From assembly GCA_045595605.1 (NCBI GenBank), contig JAZOAS010000126.1, forward strand, positions 1 through 10,460: DNA of 10,460 nt, in the 5' to 3' direction. A program made the translations under genes and the position numbers. Source of the DNA: SIG480 sp045595605 (GTDB lineage: Bacteria; Bacillota; Clostridia; Oscillospirales; JAAYXM01). Below are positions 1 through 6,702 of the stretch, in pieces. How positions within the stretch are numbered: position 1 is the stretch's first letter; the number at the start of each line of letters is the position of its first letter. The notes under the pieces are model-generated. The model made no database searches. It was not told the DNA's origin and saw only the letters and a list, made by a program, of their open reading frames with translations.

Positions 1-1
1 A

Positions 2-799
2 GCTTTGCCGAGGTTTCCGCGAAAGATAGCCGTTGTAACTTCTCCGACTGGCGCCGCAGTCCGCGATATATTGAGGATTTTGAAAGCTCGGTTTCCTATG
101 GCGGAAGTGCTTGTATGTCCGGTTCTCGTACAGGGGCCTGATGCACCGGCAGACATTGCATCAATGATTGAGTATATAAATGAGCACGACCTTGCAGAGC
201 TTATTATTATAGGTCGCGGCGGTGGTTCGATAGAAGACCTTTGGGGTTTTAATGACGAGTCGGTTGCAAGAGCAATTTTTGCTTCGCATATCCCGGTTAT
301 TTCGGCGGTAGGACATGAGCCTGATGTGACGATTTCTGACTTTGTGGCGGATGTTCGCGCATCAACGCCGTCAAACGCAGCTGAAATCGCAGTCCCTGAT
401 TCGGCGGAGCTTCGAAGGGCAAATAAGGATTTTGAGGCAAGAATTTACTCAGCTCTTGTTTCAAAACTCAATCTTTTTAAAGAAGCACTCAAGAACATAT
501 CTGAGAAAAAGGTTATGCAGAGTCCGCAGAACTACTTTGCGGAAAGACGGCTTAATCTTGATTTTCTATCGGAGAAGCTTGCGAACAATACAAACCGCTC
601 ACTTATGAAGTCGCGGGAGAAGTTTGCAAAGCTTGTTGCATCTCTTGATGCGATGAGTCCGCTGGCTGTTCTTTCACGCGGATACTCGATTGCAACGGGA
701 GATAACGGAAAGGTAATCAAAAAAGTCGGAGACGCGAAGAGCGGAGAAAAGATAAGCCTGCGCGTTGAAGACGGTAATATTAACTGTACGGTTGACTGA
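2..799 (+). CDS. xseA: Exodeoxyribonuclease VII large subunit, 3' part (5' end outside window)
   Basis: This is the catalytic subunit of exonuclease VII, a cytoplasmic nuclease that degrades single-stranded DNA from both ends in repair. About 265 residues are visible. The reading frame is open to the left window edge, so the start and the N-terminal OB-fold domain are missing; the family usually has about 400-450 residues. What is visible begins at the start of the catalytic domain, with a KIAVVTSPTGAAVRDI block. It continues with GRGGGSIEDLWGFND, then PVISAVGHEPDVTISDFVAD and RASTPSNAAE. A charged, probably coiled-coil middle follows, and the protein ends with the typical LSRGYSIA block. The stop is TGA 797-799. 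A TTG at position 5 lies in frame, but it is inside the conserved domain and is not a real start. xseB follows 13 bases downstream, as is usual for this pair. Identification is by motif and context, and is secure. Confidence 0.97.
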   Translation, partial: ALPRFPRKIAVVTSPTGAAVRDILRILKARFPMAEVLVCPVLVQGPDAPADIASMIEYINEHDLAELIIIGRGGGSIEDLWGFNDESVARAIFASHIPVISAVGHEPDVTISDFVADVRASTPSNAAEIAVPDSAELRRANKDFEARIYSALVSKLNLFKEALKNISEKKVMQSPQNYFAERRLNLDFLSEKLANNTNRSLMKSREKFAKLVASLDAMSPLAVLSRGYSIATGDNGKVIKKVGDAKSGEKISLRVEDGNINCTVD

Positions 800-812
800 A
801 AGGAAGATATAA

Positions 813-1040
813 ATGTCTGAAAAAAAGACTTTTGAAGAATCCATAGAAAGACTTGAAGAAGTTGTCAGAATCCTTGAACGCGGTGACGCGGGGCTTGATA
901 ACGCTCTTGCTCTGTTTGAAGAGGGGACAGGCCTTATAAAGACTTGCTCAAAGATGCTTGACGAGGCAGAGCAGAAAGTAACTCTTCTTGTAAAGGGAGA
1001 AGCTCCGGGGGAAACTGTATGGAGTGCGGAGGAAGAATAA
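813..1040 (+). CDS. xseB: Exodeoxyribonuclease VII small subunit
   Basis: This 75-residue protein is the small accessory subunit of exonuclease VII and assembles in several copies on the XseA coiled coil. Its length is typical for the family (about 60-80 residues). The sequence is almost entirely helical and acidic, and carries the family core: FEESIERLEEVVRILERGD near residues 6-24, then LDNALALFEEG, and DEAEQKV close to the end. ATG 813 is preceded by AGGAAG at 801-806. The stop codon TAA (1038-1040) shares its last A with the ispA start codon, so the two genes are probably translationally coupled. The 3' end of xseB also contains the ispA ribosome binding site, GGAGG at 1028-1032. Its place directly after xseA supports the call. 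Confidence 0.96.
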   Translation: MSEKKTFEESIERLEEVVRILERGDAGLDNALALFEEGTGLIKTCSKMLDEAEQKVTLLVKGEAPGETVWSAEEE

Positions 1041-1915
1041 TGAACGAGTCCAGGTTTTCGGAATATCAGAAGCTTATAAATGAGGCGCTTGATAAGGCTA
1101 TTTTAAGTAAAGACTGCCTCTACGGTAACATATTCGAATCTATGCGTTACAGCCTCAATGCCGGTGGAAAGAGAATCCGCCCCGTGCTTGTGCTTGAATT
1201 TGCAAGGCTTTTTGGGGTAAAACCCGATGAAGCGATGCCGTTTGCCGTAGCGCTTGAGATGATACACACATACTCACTTATTCACGACGATTTGCCGTGT
1301 ATGGACGATGATGACCTTCGTCGCGGCCGTCCGACAAACCACAAGAAATTTGGTGAAGCGGTTGCAGTTCTTGCGGGTGACGCGCTTTTAAACCGCGCGT
1401 TTGAGCATGTGCTCAATAACAGCGACCTTTCTTCTGAAATCACCTTGAAGGCTCTTAAATGCCTTTCTACGGCGTCAGGCGCTGAGGGCATGATAGGCGG
1501 TCAGATAATTGATATGGAAGGAGAGACCCGTGCATTGAATGCAGACGAGGTCAAACTCCTTCAGGAGATGAAAACAGGAGCTCTCATAAAAGCGGGAGCA
1601 CTTATGGGATGTATCCTCGGAAACGCGTCAGAGGAAGAGTTTTCTGCCGCAGAGAAGTATGCCGAAAATATAGGGCTTGCATTCCAGATTCGCGACGATA
1701 TCCTCAATGTTGAGGGCGATGTCGAAACAATGGGTAAAGACTGCGGTAACGACGAGGAGAGCGAAAAGTCCACCTTCGTCAGACTCTGGGGAATTGAAAG
1801 GTGTAAGGAAGAAGTTGAAAAGCTGACAAACCTCGCGATAGAAGCGGCGAAAAAACTTCCTGAAAGCGAGTTTCTCATATGGCTTGCAAATAAGCTCCTT
1901 TCCCGCAAAAATTGA
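1040..1915 (+). CDS. ispA: Farnesyl diphosphate synthase (polyprenyl synthetase family)
   Basis: This 291-residue cytoplasmic enzyme joins IPP with DMAPP and then GPP to make farnesyl diphosphate, the precursor for undecaprenyl and other prenyl lipids. Visible motifs are GGKRIRP (residues 42-48), the first Asp-rich motif DDLPCMD (83-89) followed by DDDLRRGRPT, GQIIDMEGE (154-162), and the second Asp-rich region FQIRDDILNVEGD (215-227). The four residues between DD and D in the first motif, with Tyr78 five positions upstream, fit bacterial type II farnesyl synthases. The second motif reads DDILN where DDxxD is usual, so its third Asp is Asn223. ATG 1040 is chosen over an in-frame ATG at 1019 because GGAGG (1028-1032) sits seven bases before it and the overlap TAATG is the tight coupling expected with xseB. 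OLE RNA and dxs of the same pathway region follow. Confidence 0.96.
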   Translation: MNESRFSEYQKLINEALDKAILSKDCLYGNIFESMRYSLNAGGKRIRPVLVLEFARLFGVKPDEAMPFAVALEMIHTYSLIHDDLPCMDDDDLRRGRPTNHKKFGEAVAVLAGDALLNRAFEHVLNNSDLSSEITLKALKCLSTASGAEGMIGGQIIDMEGETRALNADEVKLLQEMKTGALIKAGALMGCILGNASEEEFSAAEKYAENIGLAFQIRDDILNVEGDVETMGKDCGNDEESEKSTFVRLWGIERCKEEVEKLTNLAIEAAKKLPESEFLIWLANKLLSRKN

Positions 1916-1947
1916 TTTTTTTAAGAAAATATGATAGACTTTATAAG
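1912..1947 (+). promoter_or_regulatory. Possible promoter for OLE RNA at the ispA 3' end
   Basis: Two weak candidates overlap here. One is TTGATT (1912-1917, overlapping the ispA stop) with 17 bases to TAGACT (1935-1940). The other is a good -10, TATAAG (1942-1947), without a good -35; it would place the start near G1954, where the first conserved OLE bases begin. The AT-rich stretch between ispA and OLE makes a dedicated start plausible, but OLE could equally be cut from the long operon transcript. This is inference from sequence match only. Confidence 0.3.
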
Positions 1948-1953
1948 TAATAT

Positions 1954-2550
1954 GGGTGCAGTATCCTAGTCAGATCTGCCGATTCCCAGGACGGGCCTAA
2001 AAATCCGTAGAAGGGCATATCGATGAAGTCTCTGGTGCTTGCTTCTCTCGCCCAGATTGGGGTGGGTGCTGGGGGTTAAGGCTTTAGGGCGGCTTACAAT
2101 GGCATGTATCCCCGACCCTGTTGCCGTGGAGACCCGAGCGTGTGCATTGCCTATACATTGTAAGAATTGACGGACTGTGTACGCGCCGGGATTAAACCTG
2201 CAATGCGGTGCTTGGTATTAGCTTTGTGCTGTGTGCAGAGTAGCCTGCCTTGAGTGGCATGCGGTGAATAAAAGAATCAAGGTAAGTTGTTTCGGCCAAA
2301 ACGGCTTATCTATTGCTTTTTGAAACCCCTGTTGCAAAAGAGGCTAAGAATCGGCGTGACTGTTATGGAAATCATCTAGGCTGTTGTGCAGAAAAAGATT
2401 TGCAGTGCGGACTAAGTGGCGATCCGGTGCCGTTGTAGGCGACGCAACGGTGCGGCCTTTAAAGGGAAACCGCCTTTGTTGGCAACAAGAGGTAGGCCGT
2501 GTGGAAAGCAGACCGGACCTAAGCCGCAAGATTACCTTTTTCTGCTACCC
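1954..2550 (+). ncRNA. ole: OLE RNA (Ornate Large Extremophilic RNA), full length
   Basis: This is a large structured noncoding RNA of about 597 nt, in line with the roughly 600 nt known for the class. It is recognised by its place between ispA and the oapA-dxs pair, by the near-5' block beginning GGGTGCAGTATCCTAG, and by the near-3' block GGACCTAAGCCGCAAG (2515-2530). Pairing supports a folded RNA. A nested 3' arm is formed by 2388-2397/2536-2545 (10 bp), 2406-2410/2524-2528, 2423-2428/2512-2517, 2430-2435/2445-2450 and 2451-2458/2494-2501. A central part has 2093-2101/2156-2164 (9 bp), 2144-2150/2200-2206 (7 bp) and 2248-2253/2277-2282. Known from B. halodurans: OLE binds OapA, sits at the membrane, is abundant, and its loss gives sensitivity to cold, short-chain alcohols and magnesium. 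Its biochemical action is unsettled. The exact ends are inferred from where conservation and pairing stop. No protein gene is credible in this stretch. Confidence 0.96.
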
Positions 2551-2566
2551 ATTTTTTACTTTTTTT

Positions 2567-2582
2567 GGAGGTAACAGAATTG
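2567..2582 (+). promoter_or_regulatory. Ribosome binding site and TTG start of oapA
   Basis: GGAGG (2567-2571) lies eight bases before TTG 2580-2582. Another in-frame TTG at 2565 overlaps this site and therefore cannot use it, so 2580 is the start. The site comes 17 bases after the inferred OLE 3' end, behind two runs of T (2552-2557 and 2560-2566). Confidence 0.85.
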
Positions 2583-3161
2583 AACGATGGCAGTACAGGT
2601 TCTGCTGAAAATTCACAGGGCAGACCTATAAAAAAGGAAAAGAATTCACCTGTCAGGTGGTCAATGACGATACTTTTTGGGAGCTTTTTTCTCTCAATGG
2701 TGTTCAATGCGCTGTCTGAAACGGTGCTTTTGAATGTTGGAAATCTCGTTGCCTTTTTTGTGCTCGGTGCATTTGTTCTCATCGGTATAATTTTTGATAT
2801 ATTCGGAGTTGCAACGACAACTGCTTCCGAAAAACCTTTCAACTCAATGTCGGCAAAGCGTGTTGCGGCGGCGAAAGAGGCACTGTGGCTCGTAAAGAAC
2901 GCTGAGAAGGTTTCGAGTATATGTAACGATGTAGTCGGTGACATCTGCGGAATTATGAGTGGTTCTACGGCGGCGGTAATCATTGCGACACTTCCGTTTT
3001 CGGGAACGACGGGATTCATTGTTTCGCTTGTCATAACAGCTTTTGTAGCAGGTATAACGGTTGGCGGCAAGGCTTTTGGAAAGAGCTTTGCGATAAGTAA
3101 AAGTAACGAAATTGTATTCTTCATGGCGAAGGTCATAAGATTCTTTAAAAGGAAAAAATAA
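2580..3161 (+). CDS. oapA: OLE-associated membrane protein OapA
   Basis: This 193-residue integral membrane protein is the expected protein partner of OLE RNA. In B. halodurans the homologue binds OLE directly and holds it at the cytoplasmic membrane. Four hydrophobic segments are visible at about residues 28-47, 54-76, 118-140 and 145-163. The basic N-terminal region (KKEKNSPVR, 18-26), the middle loop (about 77-115, rich in Lys, Ala and Ser) and the basic C-terminus (KVIRFFKRKK) should all face the cytoplasm by the positive-inside rule, leaving them free to touch RNA. The middle stretch from about 76 to 127, including NSMSAKRVAAAKEALWLVKN and VVGDICGIMSG, looks like the most family-like part. 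The start is TTG 2580, chosen by its ribosome binding site. The gene follows OLE immediately and precedes dxs by 19 bases, the canonical arrangement. The call rests mainly on context, size and topology. Confidence 0.92.
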   Translation: MNDGSTGSAENSQGRPIKKEKNSPVRWSMTILFGSFFLSMVFNALSETVLLNVGNLVAFFVLGAFVLIGIIFDIFGVATTTASEKPFNSMSAKRVAAAKEALWLVKNAEKVSSICNDVVGDICGIMSGSTAAVIIATLPFSGTTGFIVSLVITAFVAGITVGGKAFGKSFAISKSNEIVFFMAKVIRFFKRKK

Positions 3162-3180
3162 CTGGTTTGGAGAACGGGTA

Positions 3181-5034
3181 ATGGGATTTTTAGATAAGAT
3201 TAAAAATCACAACGATATAGCGGCTCTTTCCGTTTCGGAACTGTATGAGCTTGCGGGTGAAATCCGTGAATTCTTAATACAGAATATTTCAAAAACAGGT
3301 GGGCATCTTGCTTCAAACCTCGGCATAGTTGAGCTTACGCTTGCTCTCCACAAGGTTTTTGACACCTCAGTTGACCGACTTGTATTCGATGTCGGTCATC
3401 AGTCGTATGTGCACAAAATTCTTACCGGTCGTCGCGACGAGTTTAAAAATCTGAGAACTTTTGGCGGTATATCGGGTTTTCTCCGTCCGTCTGAAAGTGC
3501 ACATGATGCGTGCGTTACGGGGCATGCTTCAAACTCTGTTTCAGTTTCGCTCGGTATGGCGAGAGCAAGAACGCTTTCAAATGACGACTATTCAGTAGTA
3601 TCTGTCATAGGAGACGGTGCTTTTACCGGCGGTATGGCGTATGAGGCGCTGAGTGATGCAGGTCAGAGCAAAGAACCGATGATTGTCATACTTAATGACA
3701 ACGAAATGTCTATTGCGAAGAATGTCGGAGCTATGACGAACTATCTCGCAAAGCTCCGCGTAAAGAAAAAGTATCTTCGCTTTAAAGATGTTTACAGAAA
3801 GATAATAAAAAAGTCGAAATTCGGAATAGCGCTTGATAATGGAATACATAATGTCAAGAATGCGATTAAAACAGCTCTTTTGCCGTCGCTCTTCTTTGAG
3901 GAGCTCGGTTTTACATATCTTGGCCCGGCAGACGGTCATGATATAAAGTATATGGTTTATCTCTTTGAGCTTGCGCGCGATTTGAAGCGACCGGTTGTAA
4001 TTCATCTCACAACCAAAAAGGGAAAGGGCTACGAGCCGTCTGAAGTAAGTCCTCAGGATTATCACGGAGTGGGGAAATTTGATGTTGAGACTGGGCTTCC
4101 TGTTTCAGGTAAGAAAGAAACCTTTTCGGATGTTTTTGGTGATGAGCTTGTTTTGATGGCGCGTGAAAACGAAAAAATCTGCGCTATAACAGCGGCTATG
4201 ACCTCCGGTGTAGGCTTGTCCCGTTTTGCGTCAGAGTTTCCGGAACGCTTCTTTGATGTTGCAATAGCGGAGGAACACGCGGTTGCAATGTCGGCAGGTC
4301 TTGCATTGCAGGGAATGCTTCCCGTATGCGCGATTTATTCTACTTTTTTGCAGAGAGCATACGATATGCTCATCCACGATGTCGCAATTTCAGGTGAACA
4401 TATTATCTTTGCGGTTGACAGAGCGGGGCTTGTAGGAGAAGATGGCGAGACGCATCACGGCGTTTTTGATGTAGCGTATCTGTCATCAATTCCCGGAATG
4501 AAAATTTTTGCGCCGTCGAGCTTTTCTGAGCTTCGTTCAATGCTTCGGTATGCTGCAAAACTCAGCGGACCCTGCGCAATAAGATATCCGAGAGGCACTG
4601 AGGGAGAGTATAAAGAAAACTCATTTTTTGAAAATGACGCAAGTGTTATTCTCTGCGAAGGTGAGGATGTCTGCATCGTAACTTACGGAACATTGGTTAA
4701 CAATGCTCTTTGCGCGTGTGATGAGCTTGCAAAAGAAGGCGTTTCGGCATCGGTTTTAAAGCTCAACTCAATAAAACCGATAGACGAAGATGCAATAAAG
4801 TCGGCACTTTCACGGTTTAAATTAGTTGCAGTTGTCGAAGAGGTAGTCGAAAAGGGCTCGGTATTTCAGCAGATATCGGCGATTTCTTCCGAAAATAAAA
4901 ATGATTGTAAGTTTTTACAGATCAATGCTGGAGATTCATTCACAACCCATGGCAGTATCGGAGATCTTTACGATTCTTTGGGGCTTTCTGCCGAAGGTAT
5001 TTGTAAAACAGTTTTGGAGGCATATAAAAATTGA
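3181..5034 (+). CDS. dxs: 1-deoxy-D-xylulose-5-phosphate synthase
   Basis: This 617-residue cytoplasmic enzyme condenses pyruvate with glyceraldehyde 3-phosphate, using thiamine diphosphate. It is the entry and main control step of the MEP isoprenoid pathway and also feeds thiamine and pyridoxal synthesis. The N-terminal domain has SKTGGHLASNLGIVELT (37-53), the thiamine diphosphate motif GDGAFTGGMAYEAL (144-157) and its partner LNDNEMSIAKN (171-181), then KKGKGYEPSE (279-288). The middle domain holds the catalytic Glu in AEEHAVAMSAGLALQG (363-378) and DRAGLVGEDGETHHG (413-427). The C-terminal domain has the usual transketolase fold. The length matches the family. ATG 3181 has GGAG at 3169-3172. 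The stop TGA (5032-5034) overlaps the TTG start of tlyA. Its place next to ispA and OLE links OLE with isoprenoid genes, although no direct role of OLE in the pathway is established. Confidence 0.97.
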   Translation: MGFLDKIKNHNDIAALSVSELYELAGEIREFLIQNISKTGGHLASNLGIVELTLALHKVFDTSVDRLVFDVGHQSYVHKILTGRRDEFKNLRTFGGISGFLRPSESAHDACVTGHASNSVSVSLGMARARTLSNDDYSVVSVIGDGAFTGGMAYEALSDAGQSKEPMIVILNDNEMSIAKNVGAMTNYLAKLRVKKKYLRFKDVYRKIIKKSKFGIALDNGIHNVKNAIKTALLPSLFFEELGFTYLGPADGHDIKYMVYLFELARDLKRPVVIHLTTKKGKGYEPSEVSPQDYHGVGKFDVETGLPVSGKKETFSDVFGDELVLMARENEKICAITAAMTSGVGLSRFASEFPERFFDVAIAEEHAVAMSAGLALQGMLPVCAIYSTFLQRAYDMLIHDVAISGEHIIFAVDRAGLVGEDGETHHGVFDVAYLSSIPGMKIFAPSSFSELRSMLRYAAKLSGPCAIRYPRGTEGEYKENSFFENDASVILCEGEDVCIVTYGTLVNNALCACDELAKEGVSASVLKLNSIKPIDEDAIKSALSRFKLVAVVEEVVEKGSVFQQISAISSENKNDCKFLQINAGDSFTTHGSIGDLYDSLGLSAEGICKTVLEAYKN

Positions 5035-5834
5035 GTGCTAAAAAGAGACTTGATGTAATACTTGTCGAACGCGGGCTTGTTCCAAGTCGCGAAAAGGCAA
5101 AGGCTGTAATAATGAGCGGGGCTGTTTTCGTAGCTGGTCAGAAGGCTGACAAGGCGGGGGAATGCTTCGGTGAGGATGCAGAGATTGAAGTGCGCGTCAA
5201 GGAGAATTCATATGTAAGTCGCGGAGGACTTAAGCTCGAGAAAGCCCTTGACTTTTTCGGCGCAGATGTTTCGGACAAGATAGCTATTGATGCCGGTGCA
5301 TCAACAGGAGGTTTTTCAGATTGTCTGCTTCGTCGCGGGGTAAAGAAGCTTTATTCCGTTGATGTAGGCTACGGTCAGCTTGCATGGGAAATAAGAAACG
5401 ACCCGAGAGTTGTGTGCATGGAGAGAACAAATGTCCGATATGTAACACATGAGCAGATTCCGGATATAATAGAGATTGCAGTTATTGATGTCTCTTTTAT
5501 TTCTCTTAAAATAGTTCTTCCTGCAATCCGTGGTCTTATGGAAGAGAACGGGCATGTTTATTGCCTTATAAAACCACAGTTTGAAGCAGGACGCGAGAAA
5601 ATAGGCAAAAAGGGCGTTGTTCGAGACCCTGCCGTTCACGCGGAAGTAATTGAAAATTTTATTCAGAATGCAAATGACGCAGGCTTCCATGTTTGTGGGG
5701 TGACATTTTCTCCGATAACAGGACCTGAAGGAAATATTGAATTTCTTGGGCATCTTTCATGTTCTGAGGAAGATGCGGGAGAGGTTGACGCAAAACAGAT
5801 TGTAGAAGACGCTCATAACTCATTGAAGGGGTAG
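5031..5834 (+). CDS. tlyA: TlyA family S4-domain rRNA 2'-O-methyltransferase (YqxC-like)
   Basis: This 267-residue protein has an N-terminal S4 RNA-binding domain (KRLDVILVERGLVPSREKAK, residues 5-24, to about 60), then a short linker and an FtsJ/RrmJ-type Rossmann methyltransferase domain. Visible are SRGGLKLEKAL (63-73), the SAM-binding loop DAGASTGGFSDCLL (87-100), DVSFISL (153-159), IKPQFE (180-185) and EGNIEFLG near the C-terminus. Together these give the K-D-K-E residues expected of 2'-O-methyltransferases. Mycobacterial TlyA methylates 16S and 23S rRNA; most Firmicutes homologues are uncharacterised and often labelled hemolysin, a name the sequence does not support. The start is TTG 5031, with GGAGG at 5016-5020; it overlaps the dxs stop by four bases, indicating coupling. 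The family is clear, but the rRNA target here is inferred. Confidence 0.93.
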   Translation: MSAKKRLDVILVERGLVPSREKAKAVIMSGAVFVAGQKADKAGECFGEDAEIEVRVKENSYVSRGGLKLEKALDFFGADVSDKIAIDAGASTGGFSDCLLRRGVKKLYSVDVGYGQLAWEIRNDPRVVCMERTNVRYVTHEQIPDIIEIAVIDVSFISLKIVLPAIRGLMEENGHVYCLIKPQFEAGREKIGKKGVVRDPAVHAEVIENFIQNANDAGFHVCGVTFSPITGPEGNIEFLGHLSCSEEDAGEVDAKQIVEDAHNSLKG

Positions 5835-5841
5835 AGGAAAT

Positions 5842-6702
5842 ATGAAGAAAGTCGTTCTTAATCCTAATCCGTCTCGTGATAAAAATTTTGATTGTACGAA
5901 AAAGGTTGCGGAGTTTTTTAAGAAAAACGGCGTGGAAGTCTGTGTGTTTAAAGATGTACATGGGTCGGAGAATACGGGGGCAACGCCCTTGGACTTTTCT
6001 TCTGCTGTGAAAGATGCAGACCTAATAATATCCTTTGGTGGAGATGGAACACTTCTTCATACTGCAAACCAGGTTGCGGGGCTTGGGCTTCCGGTTCTCG
6101 GTATTAATATTGGTCGTATCGGATATATGGCTGAGCTTGAGTCAAATGAGATTGAGCTTTTAAAGAATATCATTGACGGCAAATTCGAAGTCGAAGAGAG
6201 AATGCGTATAGATGTTTCTGTTCGCCGTGGTGATAAGACTGTTTACCGAAGAACAGCTTTGAATGACGCGGTGATAATGAAAACAGGTCTTTTGTGGATA
6301 ATTGACCTTGATATTTATGCTGATGAGATGTTTATTTCCCGTTATAGCGGTGACGGAGTACTTGTTGCAACGCCCACCGGATCAACGGCATATTCATTAT
6401 CGGCAGGCGGTCCGATTATCGACCCGCTTTCAAAAAATATAACGATAACGCCTGTCTGTGCTCACGCGCTCACTGCAAAGCCGATAGTTCTTTCTCATGA
6501 AAGAACGATTAAAATTATCTCAAAGAGTCCGGAAAACTCTGCTGTTGCGATGAGTATTGACGGTGAAGATGGCTTTGAGCTTATGCACGATGATGAGATA
6601 ATCATAAAAGAAGCTGAAGAAAAGACGAAGCTTATACATGTAAAGAACATGAATTTCTACGATGTTTTATATACAAAACTTTCCGATCGGAGGTTTGAAT
6701 AA
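5842..6702 (+). CDS. nadK: NAD kinase
   Basis: This 286-residue cytoplasmic kinase phosphorylates NAD to NADP, using ATP or polyphosphate. Reductive pathways depend on the product, including the NADPH-consuming MEP step after Dxs. Motifs are FGGDGTLL (65-72), LGINIGRIGYMAEL (86-99), ALNDAV (139-144) and the signature VATPTGSTAYSLSAGGPI (175-192). The length is normal. ATG 5842 follows AGAGG (5833-5837), a weaker and closer ribosome binding site than elsewhere in the operon; it begins seven bases after the tlyA stop. The stop TAA (6700-6702) shares its last base with the argR start, suggesting coupling. The tlyA-nadK-argR-recN order is common in Firmicutes and supports the call. Confidence 0.96.
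   Translation: MKKVVLNPNPSRDKNFDCTKKVAEFFKKNGVEVCVFKDVHGSENTGATPLDFSSAVKDADLIISFGGDGTLLHTANQVAGLGLPVLGINIGRIGYMAELESNEIELLKNIIDGKFEVEERMRIDVSVRRGDKTVYRRTALNDAVIMKTGLLWIIDLDIYADEMFISRYSGDGVLVATPTGSTAYSLSAGGPIIDPLSKNITITPVCAHALTAKPIVLSHERTIKIISKSPENSAVAMSIDGEDGFELMHDDEIIIKEAEEKTKLIHVKNMNFYDVLYTKLSDRRFE

Noticed and set aside
1019..1039. Earlier ispA start at ATG 1019
   Set aside because: GGAGG lies downstream of it, and ATG 1040 has correct spacing and gives the expected N-terminus.
2344..2529. Minus-strand open frame of 61 codons opposite OLE
   Set aside because: It is a by-product of the complementary helices of OLE, with no start signals and no family resemblance.
1954..2550. Group II intron, riboswitch or tmRNA as the explanation for the structured stretch
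   Set aside because: No intron-encoded protein, no domain V-like hairpin at the end and no tag-reading frame was seen; the gene context and end sequences fit OLE.
2565..2579. Earlier oapA start at TTG 2565
   Set aside because: The codon overlaps the GGAGG site, leaving no ribosome binding site upstream of it; TTG 2580 has ideal spacing.
2384..2608. Plus-strand open frame of 74 codons inside the RNA region
   Set aside because: It lies within the OLE 3' domain, has no ribosome binding site, overlaps oapA in another frame and its sequence looks like translated structured RNA.
3592..4065. Long minus-strand frame (157 codons) opposite dxs
   Set aside because: It is antisense to conserved catalytic parts of dxs, with low-complexity translation and no domain; it is a shadow frame.
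5316..5753. Minus-strand frame of 145 codons opposite tlyA
   Set aside because: It is a shadow of the methyltransferase domain, without start signals or recognisable motifs.
6660..6702. ArgR operator (ARG box) before argR
   Set aside because: I could not find a convincing pair of ARG-box-like palindromes, and argR is translationally coupled to nadK with no promoter of its own visible.
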